Source: Straminergon stramineum (Eukaryota; Streptophyta; Bryopsida; Hypnales; Calliergonaceae). Taken from it: a DNA stretch of 64,000 nt. The DNA is taken from contig OY987267.1 in assembly GCA_963920665.1 (NCBI GenBank), positions 5,580,001 through 5,644,000 on the forward strand, in the 5' to 3' direction. This document shows positions 35,398 through 48,121 of the stretch, piece by piece. The translations under genes were made by a program, and so were the position numbers. The notes below the pieces were generated by a model that saw only the letters and a list, made by a program, of their open reading frames with translations, did not search any database and was not told the DNA's origin. Numbering within the stretch: position 1 is the first letter of the stretch; the number at the start of each line of letters is the position of its first letter.

Positions 35398-38300
35398 CAC
35401 GACAATTTGTCTATGACCAACTTGTATGTATATATACAATGTTACAAGGAAATACCACATGTTAAAAATGGATTTCTAATCACTCTTCAGTCCTTACCTA
35501 GAGTTCTTCATATATTTTTATGAAACTTTTGAATTGGCATTAGTTTTTACATCTTCATTAATCAATGTAATATTCACATAAAATATCCACAATTCAAACT
35601 ATCAAGGATGTTTTAGCCATTCGTATTCTCTAGTTAAGACATGCAAGTTTTTCCTAAAGAAATTGGGACAATTACTATTAGAAGGTTATTTTGTAAAATG
35701 AAATGCAAACAAAGAAGGTAGTCAACAAATGCGTACACTTGTGAGTGTTTAAGAGCTCCACCTTAAGTGCTAACACCTACTATGTTAAGATGCTTGGTTT
35801 GCAAAGTTTAGTTGTTTGAGGTGGACAAATGGTTGGCATCGACCATATTTTAGATGCTATCAATGAAATACAAATAGGTTAGATGCATCCAAATGAATTT
35901 TTTTGTCAATCCTATTGGTTTGTTTTAAGAAAATGGCAACATTGATTTTACATTGTCATATGATGTTGTCCCTTTTAATTTGTTAAGAATAAGAATATTT
36001 GAACACCTTTCACATTTATGACACAAATGACTTTCTAACATGATCTATCATTTATCAATAGTTATAGAAATGTTCACTTTTGTGTGGGATTAGGTAGAAA
36101 AAATTTCTTCAAGAAAATCCATGTCATTTGACAATGGTTGGAAATCTAAAATCCTTAATTAGGGTTTGTTTGCATATCCAAAACGGATCAAATTTCTAAC
36201 TGGACCGAGGTTGTTAGCATGGCTAAATTGCCAACTTGATTTTGGTTTATGGAACTCAAGTCCTTGCCTATTTCTACCCTTTTTGATTTTAGGGTTTGCA
36301 AGCCCATTCTCTTATCCAACAACTTGGCTTACTATTTATTTAAAAGTATCCTCCACTTGGCTCCTTGGCTCACTTCATTCATTGGTTGCCACATGCCACT
36401 TAATTCCAAACATTAGTAGAAAAGTGGATATTTTATTTGGAGAACAAGTGCACATCTAGAAGCATGATATGCCATGGACCCTACCTTATAGCTTGGTGCT
36501 GAAAGCTCCACCTTTGTTCTTGTCCAAGCATGCAAATAACACCTTAGTCATTAGAAGTTGCACTTTAGTCATTTGGAACAATAACAATGACTATTATAAG
36601 ACTACAAATAGTACATGCATGTCATTGTCAGCATTTCCATCAACATTGGTCTTTCCCTCGTCAATGACATTTTGTTAACAAAGAAAATATTCATCATTTT
36701 ACTTTTTGTCATGAAGTCATTTGAATGACTCAAATACAACTTACCGCATGTACACATAGGGAGTGGTGCTAATAACAAAGGCTAGAGCCATTTTTTAGTC
36801 ATTTTGGGCAAGGTGTCATAGTTTAGTGGATTGCCGAGGACATATTTTCTACAAATAAATACATCATGACATTGAAAATTACATATCATTAAATTTATTT
36901 AGAATACTATAAATATCTCAAATATTACATTTTTGGATGTATTTTATTTTTAGATGTAATATTGAAATATCTTTGATTATATAAATGGATAAATAGCTTC
37001 AGATTCTTTTGTAGTTTTTAAAAAGAAAGTTATAATATGGAAATTGCCTTTTAAGCGAAGCATCTATAAAAGTCAACAGACAAGTGCTTGCCAATTTATT
37101 CCAAAGGAAAAAAAATCAATGCATATTTAAGTGATGAAACCTTAAGATCTTTGCCTCAAAAATTTGAAACCTCAAATTTTTAATGAGATTAAATTGTAGG
37201 AATTTCTTAGAACTACATATTGAAAAATCTAACTATTGGTGACTACAATAAAAAAAATTGTTGAACAAAATACACCTTCAAAATTTTGCATTTTTTATTT
37301 GGTTTTCAATACTACAAATTCCACAGATAAGTATGATTTTCATCATCAATTTGTCTCTTGATTAATTATTGGCAATTGAATAAAGATTCCAATGCAACTT
37401 AAAATGTAGTTTGGGGATACTATATGAATGAATTTTTAAATTTTATATTGTTGATAATAAGTGTAATTCATAATATTTAAAATACTCTTATATTTAGACC
37501 ACATGAAAATATTTTATATAAGAGTATAAGACTTAGGATTTCAAATTTTTATTTTAAGATAAAAATCTAGGCAATAAACATATTTAAAGGTTCTTCTAGA
37601 TAATAGGCACAATTATGTACATCATAGCATTTGGATTGGTTATAATAGTCTGAATAGGATCTTTGATTCCTAAAGGATTGAAGCACACTTTGAGCAAAAT
37701 TTTCCAAAAACCACCACTTTCTAGGGCAATGAAAAGAAAATTGAAAAAAGTCAATTTTGGAAACTTGTACTAGACTACTATGGAAATATGTGGGGGAAAA
37801 ATTCAAAAACTTTGAACATGTAGATTGAAAGATTATAGTCTTTTCCTACCTTGCATGATAGGGTTACTAAACTCCTTAGACAAGAGTGAGATTTTTGCAC
37901 TATGCATGGTTATTTTCTAATAGTTGCGTCATATATTATATTAGTTTCATACATGCCAAATTTCAAAAGTAAAAGAATATTTTTGCAAAAGTTGCCCGAA
38001 GCTCATTAAGCTAATCCAAAAGTTGTAGACAACCACCACCAAGTACCTAATTAGAAAAAAATGATACTCCCTCCAAGGGGGTACATGTTCACACCTAGTG
38101 TCAAAAATTCATGAACATCTGTTTAGGATTGACTTTGTGTACATACGTTGTTGTGAGGTTTTTGTTGCCTATCCAAAAAAGCACTTGGCACTTGGATGTA
38201 GTAAATGTTTGTAAAAGAAAGAGAAACACCAATGACTTAGAAATCCTTAATCTCAATACCCAATCCAATCACAATAGATAATTAAAATCAGATTTTCAAC

Positions 38301-39239
38301 AACACTTACTTTTAGATAATAAACTGCTATTGCTTTAGCAAATTTACCTTCACCCGCAACCTTCACAAGAACAAAAAATTAAAAGAAACTCCCAAGAAAA
38401 CACAACCACAATACTCAGTGATAAATATATGTCTCCCCCCAAAGATGCCCACATGAAAGAAGCCAAACACTTTAAGTACTCACAAAAAAAACTCATGGCT
38501 ACAAATAATATGGGACAAATGCCCTATTTAATTTTACCAATGAGTCAAATAGTCCGGCCCATGTTTCTATTTGTAATCAACATAAATTTATGAAGATGCC
38601 TAACTTTTAACTAGTAAACAATCCACATCATGATAATGTTAGATTTCTTGAACACATTAAACATTAGATTACTTGGTCCTTTAGGAATTAAATCATGTAT
38701 TGGATGCTTATATTCCATATTATTGGTAACATTATACACATCTAGAATAAAAAACACTTTGACTTTTTCAAAACCAATGTGAATTGAAGAGTTCTATTAA
38801 ATTCTCTAAATTTTTTAAAATTAATTAATTTTTTTGTTTCAATTGAGTTAAATTATGTTAAGATTGGCCATTAGGTCAATGACTTGGAACTTGACCTTTT
38901 GCCAACTGACTAGGCTTATACAAAAATTTCATATAATATAAAATAAAATCTATAACTTTTAGGAAGTTGATGTTAAAAAAAGAAATGTTGACTAACAATT
39001 AAAAATTGTATGTATAGTTGAATTGGAAAAAATCATTATATTTTTTAATAATAAAAAATAATTTGAAAAAAATAAAAATAAAAATCTAAATTAATAATTT
39101 GTTACTATCATTATTACTGATATTTGGTATAATTGGTTAAAATATGCTATCAAAAAGCTATAATAAGTTCAATAATTTTATTTAAATTTTTTACAAATGA
39201 ATTATTCTACATATAATATATTTATGGCATCAATAAATT
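35398..39239. other. AT-rich intergenic DNA
   Basis: A 97-codon plus frame at 36166-36459 has a hydrophobic stretch but no recognised family, and its surroundings lack gene-like composition. Nothing else is supported. Confidence 0.5.
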
Positions 39240-40110
39240 TGGATATACATGAACATTTTATGTTCAAAATATTTGAGATAGTACATAGTAGATTTTCTAA
39301 TTGTGTTATATAAAAACAATGGATCCCCTTGAAGCTGATGCGAGGGTACCAATAATTTTCTCTTGATGCATTGTTGTTGAACTTGTTTAGATTTTAGAAA
39401 AATAAATGTTTGATATGAATTATTTTTATAACTAATGACCTTTGTCACAATGAATTTTATTTTGGTTGATCAATGTCTTGTAGCATCATGGATCTTGTTA
39501 GGGTTAATGGAAGGGTATCAACACTTTCTTCTTGATTTGTAGGTTAGTAGACTTGTTTACATTTTTGAAAAGATAATTTGTTAATAAGAATTTATTATAT
39601 GTGGAAAGAGCTTAGCTACACCAAATTTCATTTTTGTTGATCACTATCTTGTAGTAGTATGGATCCTCTCAGGGCTCATGGGAGATACCTACACTTCTAT
39701 CTTGATGTGCTAGTAATTGAACTTGTTAAGATTTTGGAAGAAAATATTTGGTTGATAGGGATAATTTTTGTAAGGAATGAGCTTAGTTACACCGAATTGT
39801 TGATTAGTTGATCATTTTCCTCTTCTAGGATCTCTTAGGGGTCTAATTCTTTTATCTTTGATTAAATCGTTGTTTGGTTAATCACTACCCTCTTGTTGCT
39901 TGGGACCTCTCGGTGCCAAGAAGATGATCGAGCATTTGCCAACTTGATGTGTTACTTATTGGACTTTGCTAGATTTTAAGAAGAAAAAAAATTGGTTATT
40001 AATTTGGATTTGTTTGAAATCAACTAAGATTGTTCTATTGAGATATAATCACTTCTTTTTTTGTTTTTGGGTACCTCTTGGTGCAAAGAGGAGACCCTTA
40101 GCTAGAAAAA
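39240..40110. repeat. degenerate tandem array of a ~168-bp repeat
   Basis: Phrases resembling GGATCCTCT...GGTACC, TTGATGTGYTAGT, GACTTGTTTAGATTTT and GTTACACCGAATT recur. The GGATC/GGACC/GGTACC anchor falls at 39321, 39490, 39661, 39828, 39902 and 40069. Spacings are 167-171 bp except for one truncated unit of 74. Copies are well diverged, so the array is old. Confidence 0.75.
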
Positions 40111-40345
40111 CAAAAGGTTTCGTTTTTTTGTTTAAATTTTTTTTTCTTCCCATGGCTATGAGACTCCTCTTAGTACCAAGAGGTACCCAACAACAACAAG
40201 GGAGTGACTATAAAAATCAAATTCTTCATGAAACAACCTCAATCAATTTCAAACAAATCCTAATTAATCACCAATTATTTTCTTTTTAAAATCAAGCAAA
40301 GTCCAAAAAGTAGCACATCAAGGTTGTTCAAGGATCACGGTGTCG
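39920..40345. repeat. inverted repeat formed by the last 168-bp unit and a flipped copy
   Basis: 39920-40105 pairs with the reverse complement of 40158-40345. Shared phrases include TTGATGTGYTACTTWTTGGA, CTTTGCTWGATTTTAARAAG, GGATTTGTTTGAAAT and GGGTACCTCTTGGT. The spacer is about 50 bp. The structure would fold into a hairpin of about 185 bp. Confidence 0.8.
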
Positions 40346-40439
40346 AGTAGAGAGGCCTTGTCTTGGGAAAATGTGGGGCTTCTAGCTGCAACTAGATGTG
40401 GTTCAAATAATGAAAGATCTTGTGGCCAAAGTCACAAAC

Positions 40440-41105
40440 ATAATAATAAATCCCCCCAATGATGCCATATGAACCAAAATACTATCACCCTTCCATACAC
40501 CCCTCCAAAGATGTCATGGAGTCTCAATATACCCCATGTATGGTAAAAAATTGTAGAAACAAAGTCATATCCTTCATGAACTCCCCTCGAAGAAGTGTCT
40601 GATAGTTGATTGAGTGCCACGTTCGCTATACAACTCCAAACTAAGAGTGTGATATGCCTCTGAAAATCTAACAAAAAGTTCTACAACCTCTCCAAAATTC
40701 ACTCAAAACTAAGATACTGTTCGACTTTTATGGTCGGTCAAAGTTCACCCTTCCCAACTCAAAGGCAGCTCACCTATACTTCACTCTCAAGCTCATAACT
40801 TTCACATACTATCTCCAAATCAAGAAAATAAACCCATTTTGGAAAGATAACATGAACATCTACAAGCTCCCCAAGTTTCACTCAAATACAAAGTACTATT
40901 CACATTTCATGGCCTTTCAAAGCTCACTCTCTTGGAAACCCGAAAATATCCTTTCACCCTTTCACTCTCAAGCCCATAACTTACACATACTAACTCCAAA
41001 CTTCATGAGTGATAGCTTTTTGGAAACACAAAAACAAGATACACAAGCTCTCAAAATTTCATTACCAAACTCTCCATGTACAAAGTGCTATCTCTTCCCA
41101 AAGTG
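40440..41105. repeat. degenerate tandem repeat, ~180-bp period, ~3 units
   Basis: CTACAACCTCTCCAAAATTC at 40681 recurs as CTACAAGCTCCCCAAGTTTC at about 40860 and in weaker form at about 41040. CTCAAGCYCATAACTTWCAC and AACTCCAAACT recur at matching spacing. No coding sense is apparent. Confidence 0.7.
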
Positions 41106-44100
41106 ACGGCTTCTCTAAGCAAACAAGGAGGAGGAAGAAGATGATCCTCAACCTCATCCGCCACCTCAACCTCCATGCCATCCACCTAGGTTAGTGGATT
41201 TTGACCACTAAGATGCCACATGGGCCATAATACCCACATGGGCCACTTCCTATTCTCGATAAGTCTATCCATATCATCTACGTAGATTTCTAATCCATTA
41301 AAAATAAAAATAAAAATAAGGAAAAAGGTAAAACAAGCTTTACCTTTTGTTTTTACAACTTCAAACAAACTAACTAACATATTAAAATATCTTCTAGTAT
41401 AGAAATCAAAGAACTAAATGTTTGTCAAATAGAAGTAAAAAAAAAAAGAGTTCAAGTGGAGTATAACCCCATTTGTTTCTTGAAACTCTAGAAAAAAAAA
41501 ACCCTCTAATTTAACAAACAATTATGCATTTCCATATAATGAACACATTTACAATACGACAACGATAATAGGTCCATGGTAATAGGTACTAAAATTGACC
41601 AAAAATAATAAATTTTGACCAAAATTTTTAGATGGAATCTCAAAAAAATTATACACTCTCACACTCACAAGCTCATACTCACATGCTTACAAAATAGCAA
41701 TCCTATCCTCCAAAGGACCAAACTTTGATTTTTTGGCAATATAGCAATTTTAGGTAGCTCTTTACAAATGGGATTTTTATTTTTAATTTTTGAAATTTTC
41801 ATACAACATGTCGAGTAGGAGTAGCTTTAACCCCTATGTGCTTTGACATCCATATTGGGGACGATAACAAATTGAAACTCAAGTTCCATCCTCCTTATTA
41901 TTTAGATGAAAATTATTCTAATTTGTGGAGATATGTTGTCAAATTGCTGTCTTATTTAAGGGTTGGATTTGGTATTATTAGAGTACATATTTTTCTAAAA
42001 TTACAAATGTGCAAATATGTCAAGTGGTCAAATTGCATTGACTTTAGTTTAAATCTGGATTTACCAAAATAAGGTCATAGATTTGAAGAAAACAATTTTT
42101 TTAAATCACCATGCGAAGGGAACCTCATTTCAAATCCATTCCAACAGATTTGATTCAAAGAATGATAATATTTTTCTTGTAATCAAAATTTGAAGGAATT
42201 TTGGAATTTCTCTTTCAAAATTTATAAAAAAATATTGGTGATAGCATTGGTGAATCTAACCATACAAATGGAATCTACAAATCAAAATATCAATTCCAAA
42301 ATATTCTTCCAAAAAACACTTTATAATGATTTTTCTCAAATTGTCAATTCTGGGGATGAATCTAGATGTTTAGGGGTTAATCCCTAAAATCCCATTGTTC
42401 CCTTGGGGGACAAAATGGATTTTGGGCAAGCTCCTACATTCTCAATATTCTTCATAGTATTTTGAAACTCTTTTTGAAGATAGAAAGACACATGAGCCTT
42501 CTGGTAATAGAATTTTTATTTCAATTAGTGATTGGCTGCAAAAGTTATAGAACAGAAAGTCATTTTTTTAGGTGTGGTGGGCAAAAATCTCCCCCCCCCC
42601 CCTCCTCAAAAAAATGAAAAAAAATGAAAAAAAATGTTTTTCATACATTGTAATTTCATCTTTATGTTAAGCTTTTGATTCATTCCATTTGGATTAGTGA
42701 TGTGAAAGTTATGGACAATCTTAATTTTTGGCAATTAGAGCATCTTCTTGAAAAAAAAATTATAGGATTTCTGAATGTAATTTTCACAATTTTTCAAAAA
42801 CAATTGTTTGACAAGGTTAATTTTGCTTGTTAGAAAAATCGTACCATTGGGATTATAGTGTTTCAATCCATCTTAAATCTATCAACAATTTAATTTTTCT
42901 TTCAATCTTGGACCTACTTCTAGAAATATCCATTATTTAATGAATGACAATCAAGACTGTTTCTTTTAAATTTCTAGACTTTCAACTCAATTTTTCAACA
43001 CAATTTTTTTTAATTCAAAGTCTATAGTACAAAAAAATTCCAAAAATGGTAGTCAAAGTCATATAAAATTGCATAGCAACATTCAAATTTTTTTTACAAC
43101 TTTGAATGCTAATATCTTCCAATTTGTAAGGTCAAACTTCATGAAATTTTTATTGCATTATTCGAGACAAGTGAAGTACAGGATCCTACATTTAGATTCT
43201 AAATTTTTCTAATTTTCTATTCCTTGGATGAATGTAGCAAAATTGACAATTTTGAATCATTTTTGATTGAAAAATGGCCTTGGGATTGGAGGGGTTATCT
43301 CCTAAGTGCATAATTAACTATGGTCAATCTGAAATTTCAGTCTTGCTTTTTTATAGGCAATTTCATTCCTTTGACTGTTTTAAAAATTTTTATGGGTTGT
43401 TTTGAAGGTTAACTATTGAAAACTTTTATTTTTCATTGAATAGGGTAAATATTTGATTCTTGAGAGGCCTTCAAATGCATATATTTACCATAAGTAACAA
43501 GTAAAGTTTGCTAATTATACTTCATTTCCCAACTTTGAGCAAAGTTTGCCAATTTCACTTGATTTGAGATCTAAAAAGTTGTACTTATCCATTTGCTTTA
43601 AAAATGGTTCTAATGGGAAGTGTAAAGTATTTTCATGATTTTCACTATTGAAAATTTAAACATGCAAGTGTTGATTTGGAGTTATTTGCAATTTCTACTT
43701 ATACAGAAAAATTGCATTTCAACAATTACAAGGTGGATTGTACAATGAATTTGATAGCTCTTCATTTGAACTTAAGGTTTTTGAAGTGCAATTTAGTGTG
43801 CTTACACAATTTTTTGTCATTCATGTCACCTCTAATCCCCAAAAAATTTTATATGCAAATTTTTAAAGCATTGTGGGGAGAGGCAACATACTGAGAATAG
43901 AAAATGTACATTTTTCTTGTTATAATCTCACAATTCCTATGCAATTTTGCACTCAAAATTGGAATGCATACTAGTAAGTAAGCTCTTTAAACATCTACAT
44001 GGTTAGATTTGAAAAAAAACACAATTTGCTTCATTGGGTATAAGTATAAGCCCATGCTCATTTTTCATAGTTAAAACACTTTTGAAAAGGCTTGTGCATT

Positions 44101-45439
44101 TAGGAGTTATGGCCCAACAATTTTCATAACTTTTGATTACATGGTTAAAAAGTTTAAAAATTATTGTATAATTTGTAGTTGTCTTTATAGAGTAAACTTC
44201 CAACCTTCCAAGTAGATAAAAAAATATTTTTTTTAGAAAAAAAATTGAATTTTTTTTCTAGATTTTTATATATGTGGAAAGCTTTGGATTGTTCCATTTT
44301 GATTAGTGAGAAATTTTTTTGAGGGCTTTTAGTTTGCTAGTAAGTATGGATTTTGTCTACTCTAAAATTAACCTTTAAAGTCCTTTATTTCACTCAATTT
44401 TCAATATTTTATGGAAAAAATATAAAATCTTAGGATGTAGTTTGTTTACAACAACCGTTAAGATTCGCATTTTTCAATTCCACAACTAAATTCTTAAAAA
44501 TTAGTATTATAAATCATTATCTTCTTTTTACAACTTACCATTTTTTCCAAGCATAAATATGACATTTTTTGGGGAAAATTTTTACATGATTTACCAACTC
44601 ATTTCTTCAAAATATTAATAGGGAGAGTTGCAAGTTGTAGGATCTACAAACTTTTGGGCAAAATGTTTGAAAGATGAAATCTAACCATTTGAAAAATGTG
44701 GAAAACACTTTTTTTTTAAACCCAAGCATTATGATCTTGCAATGGGTAAGGTATTTATTTGAAATTTTAGGAGAGTGTAATCTAACAAGTTAATTATAGG
44801 ATCCTATGGTTGGATTTGCTAAAAAATAAATATAGATGAAGATTTGAGCCTTGTTTTGAAGACAAGTATTTTGAAGCAGTTTTTGGCCTCTAAATATGAA
44901 CAAACTTTAGGAGTTAAAGTTTGTTGGCCTTGTTGGACAAGATCACCAAAAAAATTTCTTCTAACTTCAAACATAATAATCTTTCAATTTGTATGATCAA
45001 AGTGTTTGGAATTTTTTTCACCCATTGTTGCCATTGCCACCGATCAAAGGTACATATTTCAATCTAAATAAAACCTCTCTAATATAAATATCATCAATGG
45101 AAAAAATAGGTATGGCCCGACAATGGTTTCTCTTGAGTTTACATCATCAAGATCACACAAAGTGTCATTACTATTTTTTTTCTTGGGGCTCCTGCCTCCC
45201 ATGGTCACATCTCAAAAGACGGATGCCAACTTTGAGTGCTTATGGTCCATTTGTCCAACCTTGGTGTAATCTAGTCCTGAATTTATATTCAATTTCTCTT
45301 CCTTCTAACACCTACCCATGGTCTATGAGTCCAAATGTGAATTCAAATTTGCCAAATTTGATCTTCCGAGGGGGAAAATTTGGAGTAATAAGCGGGAGCG
45401 CTATGGTGCGAAACGGAGCTGTGGCAACTGTACAGAAAT
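41106..45439. other. AT-rich intergenic DNA
   Basis: A 12-base C-run at 42591-42602 is followed by three GAAAAAAAAT-like units. Otherwise only short random-looking frames are present, including a 114-codon plus frame (45097-45441) with no recognised domain. Confidence 0.5.
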
Positions 45440-46080
45440 AGCCCCCCTTTCGTATCCTCTAAAACATTCCATTGCCCGGCACCCCACCCCCCTGAAATCT
45501 AGGCCTCATGTAGAGTCTGGCGGAAAGCAGAACGACAACAAGCGTGGGGACTACTGTAGTAAGCTTAATAATGCTGCTGGGAGCGTCGTTTAGGGGTTTG
45601 CTTCCGCTTACAATGGGCGTCGTGAGTTCCCCAAGCCCTGCTTTCGTCACCTTTTGGAGTTTCTCCGTGGCACTCAGATTCTCTCAGATCGAGCAATGCG
45701 GCGCTTGCTGGCGCATGAGACAGGACCAACATTCCTCGTGATCACGGTCAAGTATGTTGATCTCCTGGTGAGGCAACTTTAAACTTAGTTTGAGCGAAAA
45801 ATTGCATTTCGAAATGGCGCAGTGGATCGGCAGGGCGCCATAGGGAGATCGATCGATCGATCGTCGGCTGTCAGAACCTCGTCACCGGTGCTTTTTTGCG
45901 TTTTCGCTGCTCATTTCTTGCAACTGGAGGAGCGCGCCAGCGCCAGCTTTCATCGGGGCGGTATTTGAGATCAAGCGTCGTTGGTGCCGCTCGCCGTGGA
46001 CGAAACTGCATGCCACGCCTAGTATTGGCTCGAGATTGAGGTTAGGATTTCACGTCCAGGTTGTGCAATAGTGAGCTCCT
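45440..46080. promoter_or_regulatory. CpG-richer region upstream of the ArfGAP gene
   Basis: GC and CpG content rise sharply relative to the DNA on the left, and GATC is repeated four times at 45847-45863. A 63-codon minus frame (45650-45459) includes a hydrophobic stretch (TTVVPTLVVVLLSARLYM), but it lacks an ATG start and a family match. The region is most simply a promoter or the first untranslated exon of the gene to the right. Confidence 0.45.
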
Positions 46081-46254
46081 CAATATAATAGTGAACTGCT
46101 GTGCGTTTCGTCTTCTTCCTCCTCTGTTTATTTTTCCTTTCTTTCGTCTCTGATTCTTTGATCGTCAATGCGCGTAGGGTTTCTATGTTTACTGCACGAT
46201 TTTCAAGGTTTTGTTTGCACGTGTAGAGTTTTTTTTTCTTTTTTTTCTGTTTTC

Positions 46255-46757
46255 TCTGCTCGGTCGTCTCAAATTCTAATTACAACTTGATTTCTCATTT
46301 TTTTTTGGATATTTTTGTGGTAGTATATAAATACCTGCATGATAGAATGGGAGAGGAGGAGTGCGTATTAGATTGACCAGAATGAGACGGGGAGATTCTA
46401 GGCTGTTTTTCTCATCTCGACGTAGCCTCTCTGGAAATTTTTTCGGAGACAAATAGGGAGTGGAACTTTCGCAGAACCGATTGAGTATTTGAATGTAGAG
46501 TGTCTTCTGCTAGGTCGTCTTAGAATTCTATTCACAACCTGATTTTGCAATATTTTTGGAAAAGTTACTGGTAGTGTCTTCCAAATGTGCATGATAGAAA
46601 TGGGAGAGGAGGAGTGCATACTAGATTGGCCAGAGTGAAGCGTGGAGTCTCATCTCGACCTAGCCTTTCTGAAAAGTTTCTCGGAGATAAGTAGATTGTA
46701 GAATCTTAACCGATCTTGTATTCCAATCTAGAATTCGCTTAATGTGTTTTTTGTGTC
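46255..46757 (+). repeat. ~252-bp tandem duplication in the ArfGAP 5' region
   Basis: 46255-46505 and 46506-46757 align. GGTCGTCT falls at 46262 and 46513; GATAGAATGGGAGAGGAGGA at 46341 matches GATAGAAATGGGAGAGGAGG at 46594. CTCATCTCGACSTAGCCTYTCTG and TCGGAGAYAARTAG also recur. Copies differ at perhaps a fifth of positions. Confidence 0.82.
46324..46333 (+). promoter_or_regulatory. candidate TATA box of the ArfGAP gene
   Basis: TATATAAATA lies in the first copy of the 252-bp duplication. The second copy has TGTCTTCCAAATG at the matching place and no TATA. If used, the leader would be about 1.75 kb before splicing, so one or more 5' UTR introns are implied. A plausible acceptor is GGGGCAG at about 47776. 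Confidence 0.4.
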
Positions 46758-48121
46758 TCTGAACAGCCATGTTCTCCTCTGTTTTGTTTCTGGAGTGGCT
46801 CACGTTCCCTTTCTCCTCCTAAAGGTTTTTATTTATTCAAGTGAATTTTTAGGTTTCGTGAGCATTTTCTGGTTTTGGAACATGCTGGCATTTTTATGAG
46901 GATAAGAAAATTCGAGTACCCAGGACCATTTTTTTCTCAGGGATTGTGCACCCCTTAGTAAAGAGTTATATAATTCTCAACAGACGAGGGCTCCAATCTG
47001 AAGAATCTGATACTTCTTATATATAGGTTTGAATGAGTGAAAACCTACATGACTTTCGGCAAAAATTACGATGTTCCCCTTTAGAAGTCATGTCAGCCCT
47101 TGCAACGGAGATTTACCAGCAATCTAAAATACTGCTTGCTTTGGTACTTTCTCGTTAGACGGGAAATTCCATAGGGCAACGAATGGCTTAGTCTCCTGAA
47201 GACCAAATCCTCTCAATGATCCCCGCGTAACCTGGTTGCGTAGATTATTCTAGTTACACCGACAGTGGACATAGGAGAGAATTGAGTCTTCAACCATTTG
47301 GCGCATTCCAAATTTCACAAGAAAAAATGAAGCTGGACTCTGTTATAATATCTGAAGTCGCTAACACCTGCTCTTAGATTGGTCGCCGCTTCTTTGAAAT
47401 TTTTGTTTAATGGCTCGGTGTCCATGTTTTGATAATTGTTTGTAGTATGGTTGCGCTTCATTGAACTTCGTTTGCACGAGACTCCTGTAACGTCCATGAA
47501 TTTGGCTTATGCCCTTGAAAGGGCTTTCACAGCAATGGTATCACAGACCGACTTGAATATAAGAACGTCTATCTGCTTTGGTAGTAGTCGGCTACGAACT
47601 CTATCTTAAGCTTAAAAACTTTCGTCTCGGGGCCTCTCCTGTGTCAGCATTGCTTGGGTGCAATTTTAAGAATTTTTAAAAGTATTTCCTGTACTTCAGG
47701 ATAGACTGGCCTAATTTGTGCTGTGTAATTCTGGTCCTTCTCAATTTCACATGCTTTTGATTCTGTGCTGGGGCAGGTAACAGGAGGTCGATAGAGTGAG
47801 TTTGAGGATCGGGAGTTCTATATAGTAATTCACCCCCAAACCTCGACACAAATTCTTCAAGAATTTACGTGCGTTCACGAGTTAATTACTCTGGGATTAT
47901 GTCTTCCTTACGCGCTTTTCTGTCGACAAATCTGTACTTCTAAACATGTGCACGCCAGTCGGAGCAAAGGAGAGCGTCAAAAAGTTTGGCATAAGTTGAC
48001 TCTACGGTTCTCCCTTACTGAGCACCTTTTAATTCCTGTTCTGATAACCCGCTGGAGGATATAAATACAGATTTATGTGGAGCCAAATCTAGCCCGTCAA
48101 GTGTTTGACAATCCTGCAGCC
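46758..48121 (+). other. presumed 5' UTR and UTR intron(s) of the ArfGAP gene
   Basis: No frame is supported. Composition is intermediate, T-rich and intron-like. CCTGCAG directly before CCATGCAG at 48114-48126 could be a splice acceptor joining a UTR exon two bases before the start codon. Confidence 0.4.

Noticed and set aside
35165..35416. Frame with four 23-residue repeats that looks like a repeat protein
   Set aside because: The period of 69 bp is a multiple of three, so any open unit stays open; there is no start context, domain or gene-like surroundings.
36166..36459. 97-codon frame with hydrophobic segments
   Set aside because: No recognised family, AT-rich surroundings and no gene-like promoter or splice context.
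45459..45650. Minus-strand 63-codon frame with a hydrophobic stretch, possible divergent small gene
   Set aside because: It has no ATG, a stop lies shortly upstream, and no family was recognised; a first exon cannot be excluded but is not supported.
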